The notes beneath the pieces are model-generated. The model was not told where the DNA came from. It worked only from the letters and a program-made list of their open reading frames with translations, and made no database searches. 9,108 nt of DNA from JAKLQJ01 sp964534135 (GTDB taxonomy: Bacteria > Elusimicrobiota > Elusimicrobia > Elusimicrobiales > UBA9959): contig CAZHQC010000095.1 of NCBI GenBank assembly GCA_964534135.1, forward strand, positions 1 to 9,108, read 5' to 3'. The translations under genes and the position numbers were made by a program. Position 1 is the stretch's first letter. Every line of letters begins with the position of its first letter. This document shows, piece after piece, positions 1 through 6,414 of the stretch.

Positions 1-467
1 TTACGCAAAGCTCTTAATATAGCCACCCTTTGTTTTTCCCCTCCGGATATTTCCATTGGAAATTTTTGAGCTATATCTTCAAGATTAAATTTCTTAAGCA
101 AATCCATTGCATATTTTTCATCCGGTTTACCTAATATTCTGGCAGGCATGTCTATATTCTCTATAACGGTAAATTCCTCAAGTAAAGAATCAAACTGAAA
201 AACAAAACCTATATTCTTGACCCGCATTAGTGATTTTTCATTATCGCTTAAAGATAAAAGAGAATGACCAAATAATTTTATTGTGCCACTATAACAATCA
301 TCTAAAATACCTATCAAATTTAATAAAGTGGATTTTCCAGAACCGGACGGCCCGACAATAGAAATAAATTCACCTTTACTTATATCAAAATCCACATCTT
401 CCAGAACTATCGTCTGTTGATGAATTTGAGTATAACTTTTGCTTAAATCTTTGATTTCAACTATCAT
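1..467 (-). CDS. lolD: LolD-type ABC transporter ATP-binding protein, 3' end outside window
   Basis: This is the ATPase of a lipoprotein-releasing ABC transporter, which powers transfer of lipoproteins from the inner membrane to the periplasmic carrier LolA. Only the first 155 codons lie in the window; family members usually have about 220-230. I translated it from the ATG at 467-465 (MIVEIKDLSKSY). Visible motifs are Walker A GPSGSGKST at residues 39-47, a Q-loop (FVFQFD) around residue 91, and the ABC signature ISGGEKQRVAI starting at residue 140. Walker B and the H-loop fall beyond the edge. The signature reads AILRAL where AIARAL is more usual. The start lies 4 nt after the stop of the LolC/E permease gene, so the two are translationally linked; the nearest Shine-Dalgarno-like stretch (GAGGT, 484-480) is 12 nt away, inside the last permease codons. 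A MacB-like ATPase is the main alternative, but the permease partner favours Lol. Confidence 0.9.
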   Translation of the reverse strand, partial: MIVEIKDLSKSYTQIHQQTIVLEDVDFDISKGEFISIVGPSGSGKSTLLNLIGILDDCYSGTIKLFGHSLLSLSDNEKSLMRVKNIGFVFQFDSLLEEFTVIENIDMPARILGKPDEKYAMDLLKKFNLEDIAQKFPMEISGGEKQRVAILRALR

Positions 468-471
468 CTTA

Positions 472-1695
472 TTATCCGTACCTCACAGCATCAACGGGGC
501 TTACGGAAGCCGCTCGCATTGCAGGATAAACCGCGCTTAACATACATAAGACATAACTTACCCCAATAGTCGCCAAAACATCAAATAACCTTATCTGCAC
601 GGGAACCTTGGTTATATAGTAAATATCAGCCGGCAACTCTATAACCGGATATTTCGCAATAAATAAAGATATTAAAAGCCCTAAAATCACGCCAATAGTT
701 ATCCCGCTTAAAGCCACAAGATTTCCTTCCAATAAAAATATTTTCCGCACAAAAGAGGCCTTTGCCCCGATGGACCTTAAAATACCTATATCCCTCATCT
801 TCTCAACACTCATAAGCAGAAGATTAGACGCGATATTAAAAGTGGCCACCAAAATTATTAAAGCCAAAATAATCGTCATTATAAATTTTTCAAGTTTAAG
901 AGCCGAGAAAAGAGTTCTGTTCATATCAGCATAAGTTTTAACAATAAAAGGCAAACCCAGTTTGGATTTCATACTGATGGCAATCTTATCGGCATGCTTA
1001 ATATCTGAAAGCATTAAACCTAAACCATTAACTCCGCCTTTAAGGCCAAAAAAATTGGAGACGGGACTTATATCCGTATAAGCCATACCGCTATCAAATT
1101 CATAATAACCGGTTCTAATCAAACCGGTTATGCGAAATTTTTTCATTTTGGGAAAAACACCAATAGAGGTTGAAATAGCTTTTGGAGATACAAGTATAAC
1201 TTCGTCGCCTACCCAGGCTCCTATATTTTTAGCCAATTCTTCGCCAAGGACAATGCCGGGAACATTTTTATTATCTTTCTTTTTCTCAAACCATAAACCA
1301 TGAACGAGAGAATTTTCAAGATTATTTACTTGAAATTCTTTTTTAGTATCAAAACCCCTTACAATTACCCCGGTTGAACGATTTTTGAAAGTTAAAATAG
1401 CCTGGCCAAAAACAAAAGTTGAAACCTTCTCAACTTCATCTACGGATTTAACCCGCTTGGTAAAATAATCAATTTCCCCTTTGGGAATTTGTCCATAGAT
1501 TGTAATGTGAGCTTGAGCGTCTATAATTTTCTTTTTGATATCAGATTGAAAGCCGTTCATTATTGAAAGCGTGACAATCAAAGCAGCCACCCCAATGGCA
1601 ACTCCGGCTATTCCTATGAAAGTGGTTATCATAGAAAAGAGTCCTTTTCTTTTGGCTTTCAAATATCTTAAGGCTATAAAAAGTTCTGCGGACAT
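472..1695 (-). CDS. lolC: LolC/LolE-family lipoprotein-releasing ABC permease
   Basis: Inner-membrane permease that extracts lipoproteins for outer-membrane sorting together with LolD. The 407-aa protein has the family architecture: a cytoplasmic start (FIALRYLKAKRKG), TM1 about 24-47, a large periplasmic MacB-like domain about 50-265, then TM2 about 270-294, TM3 about 319-347 and TM4 about 371-392. The segment EKMRDIGILRSIGA after TM2 (298-311) is the conserved cytoplasmic coupling region that docks on LolD, and the C-terminus YPAMRAASVSPVDAVRYG is typical. Only one permease gene is present, so it may act as a homodimer (LolF-like) or pair with a paralogue elsewhere; the sequence cannot separate LolC from LolE. 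The ATG at 1695 has no recognisable Shine-Dalgarno sequence: the upstream stretch is AT-rich and then runs straight into a heptamer repeat array. It lies 112 nt after lysS. Confidence 0.92.
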   Translation of the reverse strand: MSAELFIALRYLKAKRKGLFSMITTFIGIAGVAIGVAALIVTLSIMNGFQSDIKKKIIDAQAHITIYGQIPKGEIDYFTKRVKSVDEVEKVSTFVFGQAILTFKNRSTGVIVRGFDTKKEFQVNNLENSLVHGLWFEKKKDNKNVPGIVLGEELAKNIGAWVGDEVILVSPKAISTSIGVFPKMKKFRITGLIRTGYYEFDSGMAYTDISPVSNFFGLKGGVNGLGLMLSDIKHADKIAISMKSKLGLPFIVKTYADMNRTLFSALKLEKFIMTIILALIILVATFNIASNLLLMSVEKMRDIGILRSIGAKASFVRKIFLLEGNLVALSGITIGVILGLLISLFIAKYPVIELPADIYYITKVPVQIRLFDVLATIGVSYVLCMLSAVYPAMRAASVSPVDAVRYG

Positions 1696-1706
1696 AAATT
1701 CAGTTT

Positions 1707-1769
1707 AGAGTTCAGAGTTCAGAGTTCAGAGTTCAGAGTTTAGAGTTCAGAGTTTAGAGTTTAAAGTTT
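1707..1769. repeat. Heptamer tandem array (AGAGTTY)n between lysS and lolC
   Basis: Nine consecutive 7-bp units on the + strand: four AGAGTTC, then AGAGTTT, AGAGTTC, AGAGTTT, AGAGTTT and a degenerate AAAGTTT. A further degraded unit (TCAGTTT) precedes at 1700-1706. The variation is almost confined to the last base (C or T). The array fills most of the 112-nt spacer between the lysS stop and the lolC start and reaches within about 12 nt of the lolC ATG. Seven-base units would shift any reading frame, so this is not coding. Its length is likely to vary between strains by slippage. Confidence 0.93.
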
Positions 1770-1780
1770 TTACTAAGTTC

Positions 1781-1801
1781 TCTCAACTCTACGCTCTCAA
1801 C
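1781..1801. repeat. Short oppositely oriented heptamer tract
   Basis: Three 7-bp units on the + strand: TCTCAAC, TCTACGC, TCTCAAC. The unit TCTCAAC differs by one base from TCTGAAC, the reverse complement (in a shifted register) of the AGAGTTC unit 12 nt away. The spacer therefore contains two heptamer tracts in opposite orientation that can pair (for example AGAGTT at 1756-1761 with AACTCT at 1785-1790). There is no clear terminator hairpin with a T-run for lysS here. Confidence 0.65.
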
Positions 1802-1807
1802 TGCCTT

Positions 1808-3322
1808 TTATAAAAGAGTATTATCTATCACAGGGCCGTCGACTTCACCTTTATTTCCCTTAAGCAGAGGAAAAAGCACAACTTCCCTTATAGATGGTTT
1901 TCCGGTAAATAGCATCGCCAAACGATCTATTCCAATTCCTATGCCTCCTGTGGGCGGCATGCCGTATTCCATGGCTTCAATAAAATCCTTATCCAAAACA
2001 TCCGTTTCTTGATTTCTTTCCTCATCTCTTTGACGTATTTGTTCAAGGAGTCTTTCTTTTTGGTCTTCAGGATCATTTAACTCGGTATAAGCATTGGCTA
2101 ATTCATTGCCGGCAACAAAAAATTCAAATCTTTCAACTATCGCCTCATCACCTACTTTGCATTTCGCAAGAGGAGTTATGGCAGTCGGATAATCCATAAC
2201 AAAAGTAGGTTGTTTGATTTCAGGTTGTATCTTTAAATCAAATATTCTTTCAAAAATTTTAGCCGACGGCGTGGTCAATGTATAGTCAATATGAAGAGAA
2301 TCCGCGAGCTTGCATAAATTAGGTTTATTAAAAACCTTTCCATTTAAAATATCATGAATATCCTGGCCGCATTTAATTTTCCAAACTTCCGGCAAAAATA
2401 TTCTTTCAAAAGGCGGTTTAAGATTTATTTTATCGCCGCCATAGTCAATGGAATCAATTTTCATAACCTCACAACATTTTAAAAAAACCGTTTCCAATAA
2501 CTCGGCCATGCCATTATAGTCGCTATAAGCCCTATAAGCCTCTAAGGTTGTAAACTCAGGATTATGATTGGCATCTATGCCTTCATTTCTAAATACGCGA
2601 CCAATTTCATAAACACCGTCAAAACCGCCAATTATCAATTTTTTAAGGTAAAGCTCTGTAGCGATACGAAGATAAAGTTCGGTTTTATAAACATTATGAA
2701 AAGTTATGAACGGTCTTGCGGCGGCGCCGCCGGCTTGCGCGCATAAAATAGGCGTTTCCACTTCCACATATTTGGAAGAATCAAGAGCGCTTCTTATGGC
2801 TGAAATTATCACGCTTCTACCCATGAAAATTTGCTTCACTTCATCATTTGAAATTAAATCCAAATATCTTTCTCTATATCTGGTTTCAGGATCACTTAAG
2901 CCATGCCATTTTTCAGGAAGCGGTCTTACGGACTTTGAAAGAATTGTTAATTTTGAAACTCTTAATGTTTTCTCACCGGTGTGCGTAATAAATAAAACGC
3001 CTTCAACTCCTATAAAATCACCGACATGAATATTCTTTTTAAACAAATCAAATTTTTCCTCTCCGACATTATCTTTTCTAATATAAATTTGAATCTTGCC
3101 GAAACCGTCTTTAAGATGAGCGAATGCCGCTTTACCCATTAGCCGCATCAAAACCACTCTGCCCGCAATTATAGCGGGAGCATTTTCCTCAAGCTTCGCG
3201 CATTCGTCAGCATTATGGGTAATTTTAAATCGGCGGGGATAAGGGTCTATGCCATTTTCCCGAAGGTCATGTATTTTTTGGTAGTTATTATCTACTATTT
3301 CGTTTATTGTATTTCCGCTCAC
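1808..3322 (-). CDS. lysS: Lysyl-tRNA synthetase, class II
   Basis: Charges tRNA-Lys with lysine in the cytoplasm using ATP. The 504-aa length is normal for bacterial class II LysRS. An N-terminal OB-fold anticodon-binding domain spans roughly 50-127. The class II catalytic core follows: motif 1 around 176-192 ending VEVETPIL, the GGAAARPFITFHN loop at 198-210, motif 2 with GRVFRNEGIDANHNPEFT at 241-258, and motif 3 with PPTGGIGIGIDRLAML at 456-471. All are intact. The start is GTG at 3322-3320, preceded on the coding strand by an AGAGGTGG ribosome binding site about 6 nt upstream; no better ATG fits the conserved N-terminus. It follows the response-regulator gene by 144 nt and precedes lolC by 112 nt in the same direction. 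The start codon and ribosome binding site lie inside one arm of a long inverted repeat (see 3319-3469), suggesting control of its translation. Confidence 0.98.
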   Translation of the reverse strand: MSGNTINEIVDNNYQKIHDLRENGIDPYPRRFKITHNADECAKLEENAPAIIAGRVVLMRLMGKAAFAHLKDGFGKIQIYIRKDNVGEEKFDLFKKNIHVGDFIGVEGVLFITHTGEKTLRVSKLTILSKSVRPLPEKWHGLSDPETRYRERYLDLISNDEVKQIFMGRSVIISAIRSALDSSKYVEVETPILCAQAGGAAARPFITFHNVYKTELYLRIATELYLKKLIIGGFDGVYEIGRVFRNEGIDANHNPEFTTLEAYRAYSDYNGMAELLETVFLKCCEVMKIDSIDYGGDKINLKPPFERIFLPEVWKIKCGQDIHDILNGKVFNKPNLCKLADSLHIDYTLTTPSAKIFERIFDLKIQPEIKQPTFVMDYPTAITPLAKCKVGDEAIVERFEFFVAGNELANAYTELNDPEDQKERLLEQIRQRDEERNQETDVLDKDFIEAMEYGMPPTGGIGIGIDRLAMLFTGKPSIREVVLFPLLKGNKGEVDGPVIDNTLL

Positions 3323-3375
3323 CCTACCACCTCTTCAGCGACTGTAAGGCGCTCTTTTCTTTTTAATTTTTTTTT

Positions 3376-3381
3376 ATTATA
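3376..3381 (-). promoter_or_regulatory. Candidate -10 box of an internal lysS promoter
   Basis: On the minus strand this reads TATAAT, a perfect sigma-70 -10 hexamer, in an A/T-rich stretch 54 nt before the lysS start codon. No good -35 hexamer stands 16-18 nt further upstream (the region reads GATTCA or ATTCAA). Transcripts starting here would contain only one arm of the inverted repeat, leaving the lysS ribosome binding site open. The call is inferred from sequence match only. Confidence 0.35.
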
Positions 3382-3436
3382 CATTGTTTTCTCTTCATTG
3401 AATCTATCACCAATCTCTGATTGGTATTTTCTTGAG

Positions 3437-3449
3437 GCCGCTTTGCGGC
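3437..3449. other. Small perfect GC-rich hairpin after the response-regulator gene
   Basis: GCCGC-TTT-GCGGC, a 5-bp stem with a 3-nt loop, 18 nt downstream of the response-regulator stop. It is not followed by a T-run on either strand, so it is not a normal intrinsic terminator. It may stabilise the 3' end of the upstream message or help organise the larger inverted repeat that encloses it. Confidence 0.5.
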
Positions 3450-3466
3450 TTGAACAGGTGGTAGGG

Positions 3467-3850
3467 TCATTTTTTTGAATTTATCGCATCCTTAATCATC
3501 TCGACTATATTTTTTGGCTCAAATGGTTTTTCCACAAAAGCAAAAACATTTGATGCAAGCTCAAACAAATCCCTCGTTTGTCCTTTAGCTGTAAGAATTA
3601 TAATGGGAATCTCGTTAAGCCTGTAATTATCCTGCAATTTAGCTTGAAGAGTATAGCCATCCATCACAGGCATCATTATATCAAGCAAAATAACATCAGG
3701 AAGATTGTCTTTATTAACAATGGTCACAAGCTTTTCATGAGCTTCGTTTCCATCAAATGCTTCCAATACTTCAAAACCATCTTTTTCCAAAATCACTTTT
3801 AAAAGATAAACTAAATCTTTCTCATCATCAACAATCATTACTTTGGACAT
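3467..3850 (-). CDS. Single-domain response regulator (CheY-like receiver)
   Basis: A 127-aa stand-alone phospho-acceptor domain with no DNA-binding or enzymatic output domain. Receiver landmarks are all present: the acidic pocket D8-D9 (IVDDE), phospho-acceptor D57 in ILLDIMMPVMDG, conserved T87 (IILTAKG) and K108 (VEKPF). It should receive phosphate from a histidine kinase and act by protein-protein contact, as CheY or Spo0F do; no kinase or partner is in the window. I chose the ATG at 3850 because the receiver fold begins there (MSKVMIVDDE) and AGGTGGG lies 3-4 nt upstream; an in-frame ATG at 3901 would add a 17-residue extension with no domain match. It is the first gene of the minus-strand group leading into lysS. 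Its own ribosome binding site sits in a small hairpin (CACC/GGTG). Confidence 0.92.
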   Translation of the reverse strand: MSKVMIVDDEKDLVYLLKVILEKDGFEVLEAFDGNEAHEKLVTIVNKDNLPDVILLDIMMPVMDGYTLQAKLQDNYRLNEIPIIILTAKGQTRDLFELASNVFAFVEKPFEPKNIVEMIKDAINSKK

Positions 3851-3878
3851 AAACCCACCTGTTTGGGTGTTGCATTTT

Positions 3879-3932
3879 ATTATACTTATTAAATATATCA
3901 TAATAATACAAGATTGTTATCGGTTAAAACAA
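3879..3932 (-). promoter_or_regulatory. Candidate promoter(s) for the response-regulator gene
   Basis: Two options on the minus strand: a -10 TATTAT at 3908-3903 with TTGTTT 18 nt upstream (3932-3927), or a perfect TATAAT at 3884-3879 without a convincing -35. Both lie 30-60 nt before the ATG at 3850 in an AT-rich segment. Such hexamers arise easily by chance in DNA of this composition. Confidence 0.3.
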
Positions 3933-4014
3933 GAAGAAATAGTCAAAAATTGAACAATTTGGATATTAATCAATCACAATGCTTTCAAAAAAATCCGGCT
4001 GTTTTAAATAGCTT

Positions 4015-4043
4015 TTTTGTTTTTCTGCCAAAAGATGTAAAAT
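4015..4043 (+). promoter_or_regulatory. Candidate promoter for the ndk-hydrolase-murQ operon
   Basis: TTTTGT (4015-4020) or TTGTTT (4017-4022) followed by TAAAAT at 4038-4043, giving spacings of 17 or 15 nt, about 85 nt upstream of the ndk ATG. It lies in the 277-nt divergent region (3851-4127) that otherwise holds only AT-rich sequence. A short AGCAG/CTGCT inverted repeat (4053-4078) would fall in the leader. The match is moderate. Confidence 0.3.
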
Positions 4044-4127
4044 AAATTTAGAAGCAGGACTCAAAAGAAGACTCTGCTAGAACAAAAAACAAAACAATGG
4101 CAAAAATAAAAATAATGGAGCTGATAA

Positions 4128-4583
4128 ATGGCAATTGAGAAAACTTTAATACTTATTAAACCTGACGGCATCTCAAGAAAATTGAGCGGCCTTACCATAG
4201 ATAGACTTGATAATGCCGGTTTTGAAATGATTGGCGCAAAAGTAGTATCGGTATCGGACGAACTTGCCCACAAACATTATGCTGAACTTAAAGATAAACC
4301 TTTCTTTGAAAACTTGATGCAATTTATACAGGGAGAATTTCACGATACTTATAAAAAGAAAGTCTTGGCTTTGGTTTATCAAGGCGAAAACGCCATAAAA
4401 GAAGTTAGAAAAACAGTAGGCGCGACAAATCCCGAAGAAGCGGACCCCACAACAATAAGAGGTTCGTTTGGAAGAGTTTCCACAAAAGGCTATTATGAAA
4501 ATGTCGTACATGCCTCGGGAAATGAGAAAGACGCCGAAAAAGAACTGGCCCTGTGGTTTAAACCCGGCGAATTATTGGACTGA
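4128..4583 (+). CDS. ndk: Nucleoside diphosphate kinase
   Basis: Transfers the gamma-phosphate from ATP to NDPs through a phospho-histidine intermediate, balancing NTP and dNTP pools in the cytoplasm. The 151-aa sequence contains the complete NDK catalytic set, by position: K11, Y51, F59, R94, T100 (GATNP), R111 (TIRGSFG), N125 and the active-site H128 in NVVHAS. Most bacterial NDKs are about 140 aa. This one has roughly seven extra residues in 68-78, where FM-SGPV is normally found (here QGEFHDTYKKK), and about four more at 114-120 before the active-site strand. The start has a good GGAG ribosome binding site (4117-4120) 7 nt upstream. It is the first gene of a plus-strand operon; the next gene begins 5 nt after its stop. 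Confidence 0.97.
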   Translation: MAIEKTLILIKPDGISRKLSGLTIDRLDNAGFEMIGAKVVSVSDELAHKHYAELKDKPFFENLMQFIQGEFHDTYKKKVLALVYQGENAIKEVRKTVGATNPEEADPTTIRGSFGRVSTKGYYENVVHASGNEKDAEKELALWFKPGELLD

Positions 4584-4588
4584 ACACT

Positions 4589-5500
4589 ATGAAATTTATA
4601 ATCGGTCTTCTCTTTGTTTTTTCATTTTCCTCAGCGGCTCAAAGCTTAACCGTAACCTTTAAAGCCGATGACAACTGGCAAATACACGCCAAATATTCAA
4701 ATCCTCAAAATGAGAAACCCTTCTTCTTGCTTTTGCATGCCCAAAAAAAAAGTCACTTGTCTTTTAAAAGGATTTTCTATCATTTGCAAAAACATAAATA
4801 CGGTTATTTGGCTTTGGACCTGAGAGGACATGGTGAAAGTATTTATAATCTTGAAAAAACAACAAAAACTTATAAATCATTCAAACTCTCAGGAGCGGAT
4901 AATCAATTTAATAAAATGGCCAGAGATATTGAAGGCGCGATTAAATTTTTAGAAGAGAAAGGTATATCCAAAGATAGGTTGATTGTAATGGGCTCTTTGC
5001 TCGGAGCAAACCTCGCTATTAAAACAACCGCCATTCATCCTGAAATAAAAGGCGCGATAACCTTATCCGCCGTTTTAAATGTAAATGATGTCCTCTCGGT
5101 AAATCCTCTTAAAGCCTATGGCACACGACCTTTATTATTTATTACAGGCACAGATAATAAAAGGCAATATAAAGAATTTCAACTCCTCAAAGATCTAGCC
5201 AAAAAAACATCGGGAGAAGAAAATATCACCACCATAATAGTAAGGAGTGGCTCGGGAACCAAACTTTTAACATCAACTACTATAAGAAAAATTTTAGCCT
5301 GGACAAAAAACTTGAAACTTCCGACCATAGTCGATTGTTCAACGGCAACGGTAAATATCCCCTTCTCCGATCCGAATGATATTTATATGGAAGATGACTT
5401 GCAGGAAGATGAGCTAGACGAAGAGAACACACAGGAAGAAGAAACCTCCCAGGAAGAAACCTTAGAGGAAGAAGATACGATAGAAAATGAAGAAATCTAA
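4589..5500 (+). CDS. Exported alpha/beta-hydrolase-like protein, apparent pseudoenzyme with acidic tail
   Basis: A 303-aa protein starting with a signal peptide (residues 1 to about 19, hydrophobic core IIGLLFVFSFSSA, likely cleaved near AAQ-S). Residues about 25-245 look like an alpha/beta hydrolase: LLLHAQ strand end at 47-52, LALDLRGHGES at 74-84, the nucleophile-elbow position MGSLLGANLA at 134-143, a TGTDN acid-turn at 186-190 and SGSGTKLL at 220-227. The usual elbow is GxSxG; here it is GSLLG, with Leu-137 in the nucleophile place. The usual histidine motif (HGTxLL) reads SGTKLL, with Ser-222 in its place. This suggests a non-catalytic protein, by motif reading rather than alignment. 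Residues 261-303 contain 23 Asp/Glu of 43 and no Lys/Arg. It lies 5 nt after ndk and overlaps murQ by 14 nt, so it is probably translated with them. Its function is unknown. Confidence 0.72.
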   Translation: MKFIIGLLFVFSFSSAAQSLTVTFKADDNWQIHAKYSNPQNEKPFFLLLHAQKKSHLSFKRIFYHLQKHKYGYLALDLRGHGESIYNLEKTTKTYKSFKLSGADNQFNKMARDIEGAIKFLEEKGISKDRLIVMGSLLGANLAIKTTAIHPEIKGAITLSAVLNVNDVLSVNPLKAYGTRPLLFITGTDNKRQYKEFQLLKDLAKKTSGEENITTIIVRSGSGTKLLTSTTIRKILAWTKNLKLPTIVDCSTATVNIPFSDPNDIYMEDDLQEDELDEENTQEEETSQEETLEEEDTIENEEI

Positions 5501-6401
5501 TAATTCAATTAAATCACAAAAATATTCCGCTCTTGTAACCGAACAAAATAATCCAAGAACCTTAAACCTCGATAGAATAAGTCTCAAAGAAGTTTTAATA
5601 AAAATAAATTATGAAGACTCCCTCATATCAAAAGCCGTAAAAAAAGCAATACCGCAAATTGAAAAAACCGCTAAAATTCTTTCAAAAACTCATCTCTCCG
5701 GTGGGAGGATTTTTTTTATGGGAGCGGGAACCAGCGGCCGTTTGGGAGTTTTGGAAGCAGCCGAACTTGCCCCCACCTTCGGCGTGGAGCCTAAAAACTT
5801 TACTCCCATTATGGCCGGAGGAAAATACGCGGTTTTTCTTTCAAAAGAAGGCGCTGAAGATTTTTTCAAAAACGGTTATAATGAAATTTTCAAAAAAATA
5901 AAGCAGAAAGATATGCTGATAGGCATAGCGGCAAGCGGCATAACTCCATATGTGAAAGGCGGAATTCAAGCGGCAAATAAAAAGGGCGCCGCAACAACTT
6001 TAATTACACTTAATTTTAAAGATAAAACAAGCCAAGCTGATACTGTCATATCCGCCAATATAGGCCCTGAACCCATAGCGGGTTCAACAAGAATGAAGTC
6101 GGGCACCGCCACAAAACTTATACTTAATATGCTTACCACTTCAGCTATGATAATCTCAGGCAAGATTTATAAAAATTGGATGGTAGATGTAAAACCCACC
6201 TCGCAAAAACTTATATTAAGAGCGGAAAGAATCACAGCCTTTTTAGGTAACATTACCGATAAGGAAGCAAAAAAAATCTTAAAAAAAACAACCTATAATG
6301 TAAAACAGGCTATTGTAATGAGCCGACTTAATGTAGATTTAAAAGAAGCGGAAAAACTTCTAAAAGAAAACAACGGCTTTCTAAAAAACATCATTGAATA
6401 A
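5487..6401 (+). CDS. murQ: N-acetylmuramic acid 6-phosphate etherase
   Basis: Cleaves the lactyl ether of MurNAc-6-phosphate to give GlcNAc-6-phosphate and lactate in cytoplasmic peptidoglycan recycling. The 304-aa length fits the family. It contains a SIS sugar-phosphate-binding domain with the hallmark GAGTSGRLGVLEAAELAPTFG (79-99), where Glu-93 corresponds to the catalytic Glu of the SE-PPT motif, followed by EGAED at 121-125, AASGITPYV at 148-156 and GPEPIAGSTRMKSGTA at 193-208. A C-terminal helical segment with VMSRLNVDLKEAEKLL (277-292) is also typical. Its ATG lies within the last codons of the hydrolase-like gene, a 14-nt overlap; the nearest purine-rich site (AGAGGAAG, 5464-5471) is rather far, so coupling is likely. 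The kinase that supplies the substrate (AnmK or MurK type) and a PTS importer are not in the window. Confidence 0.97.
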   Translation: MKKSNNSIKSQKYSALVTEQNNPRTLNLDRISLKEVLIKINYEDSLISKAVKKAIPQIEKTAKILSKTHLSGGRIFFMGAGTSGRLGVLEAAELAPTFGVEPKNFTPIMAGGKYAVFLSKEGAEDFFKNGYNEIFKKIKQKDMLIGIAASGITPYVKGGIQAANKKGAATTLITLNFKDKTSQADTVISANIGPEPIAGSTRMKSGTATKLILNMLTTSAMIISGKIYKNWMVDVKPTSQKLILRAERITAFLGNITDKEAKKILKKTTYNVKQAIVMSRLNVDLKEAEKLLKENNGFLKNIIE

Positions 6402-6414
6402 AGCCACCTCTAAA

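Larger units (their letters stand above)
3319..3469. repeat. Inverted repeat, 19-bp arms, flanking the response regulator-lysS spacer
   Basis: Positions 3319-3337 and 3451-3469 are reverse complements at 17 of 19 positions, including an unbroken 12-bp block (ACCCTACCACCT at 3321-3332 against AGGTGGTAGGGT at 3456-3467) and a further 4 bp (TTCA/TGAA) after one mismatch. One arm starts at the stop codon of the response-regulator gene (3467-3469). The other arm contains the lysS ribosome binding site and part of its GTG start. The 113-nt interior holds two smaller hairpins: ACCAAT/ATTGGT at 3409-3425 and GCCGC/GCGGC at 3437-3449. In a transcript reading through from the upstream gene, the arms could fold and hide the lysS start. 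A small mobile element (MITE) is an alternative, but I see no target-site duplication. Confidence 0.85.

Noticed and set aside
3323..3345. T-box riboswitch before lysS
   Set aside because: The leader has AGGTGGTAGG, which recalls the T-box AGGGTGGNACCGCG, but the ACCGCG part, terminator and specifier structure are missing; it is explained by the ribosome binding site and the inverted repeat.
3437..3449. Intrinsic terminator of the response-regulator gene
   Set aside because: The GCCGC/GCGGC hairpin is short and no T-run follows on either strand.
2564..3478. Open frames on the plus strand opposite lysS and its leader
   Set aside because: They lie antisense to a fully conserved lysS or over the inverted-repeat spacer, have no recognisable domains and no convincing ribosome binding sites.
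3851..3901. Longer start for the response regulator at 3901
   Set aside because: The extra 17 residues match no part of the receiver fold and the region has the -10 candidate and the ribosome binding site for the ATG at 3850.
3990..4022. Terminator-like GGCT...AGCTTTTTTG upstream of ndk
   Set aside because: The stem would be only 3-4 bp with a 9-nt loop, and no gene ends upstream of it on the plus strand.
5659..6163. Open frames overlapping murQ in other frames
   Set aside because: They are fully contained in a conserved murQ and their sequences look like frame-shifted shadows rich in Lys and Phe.
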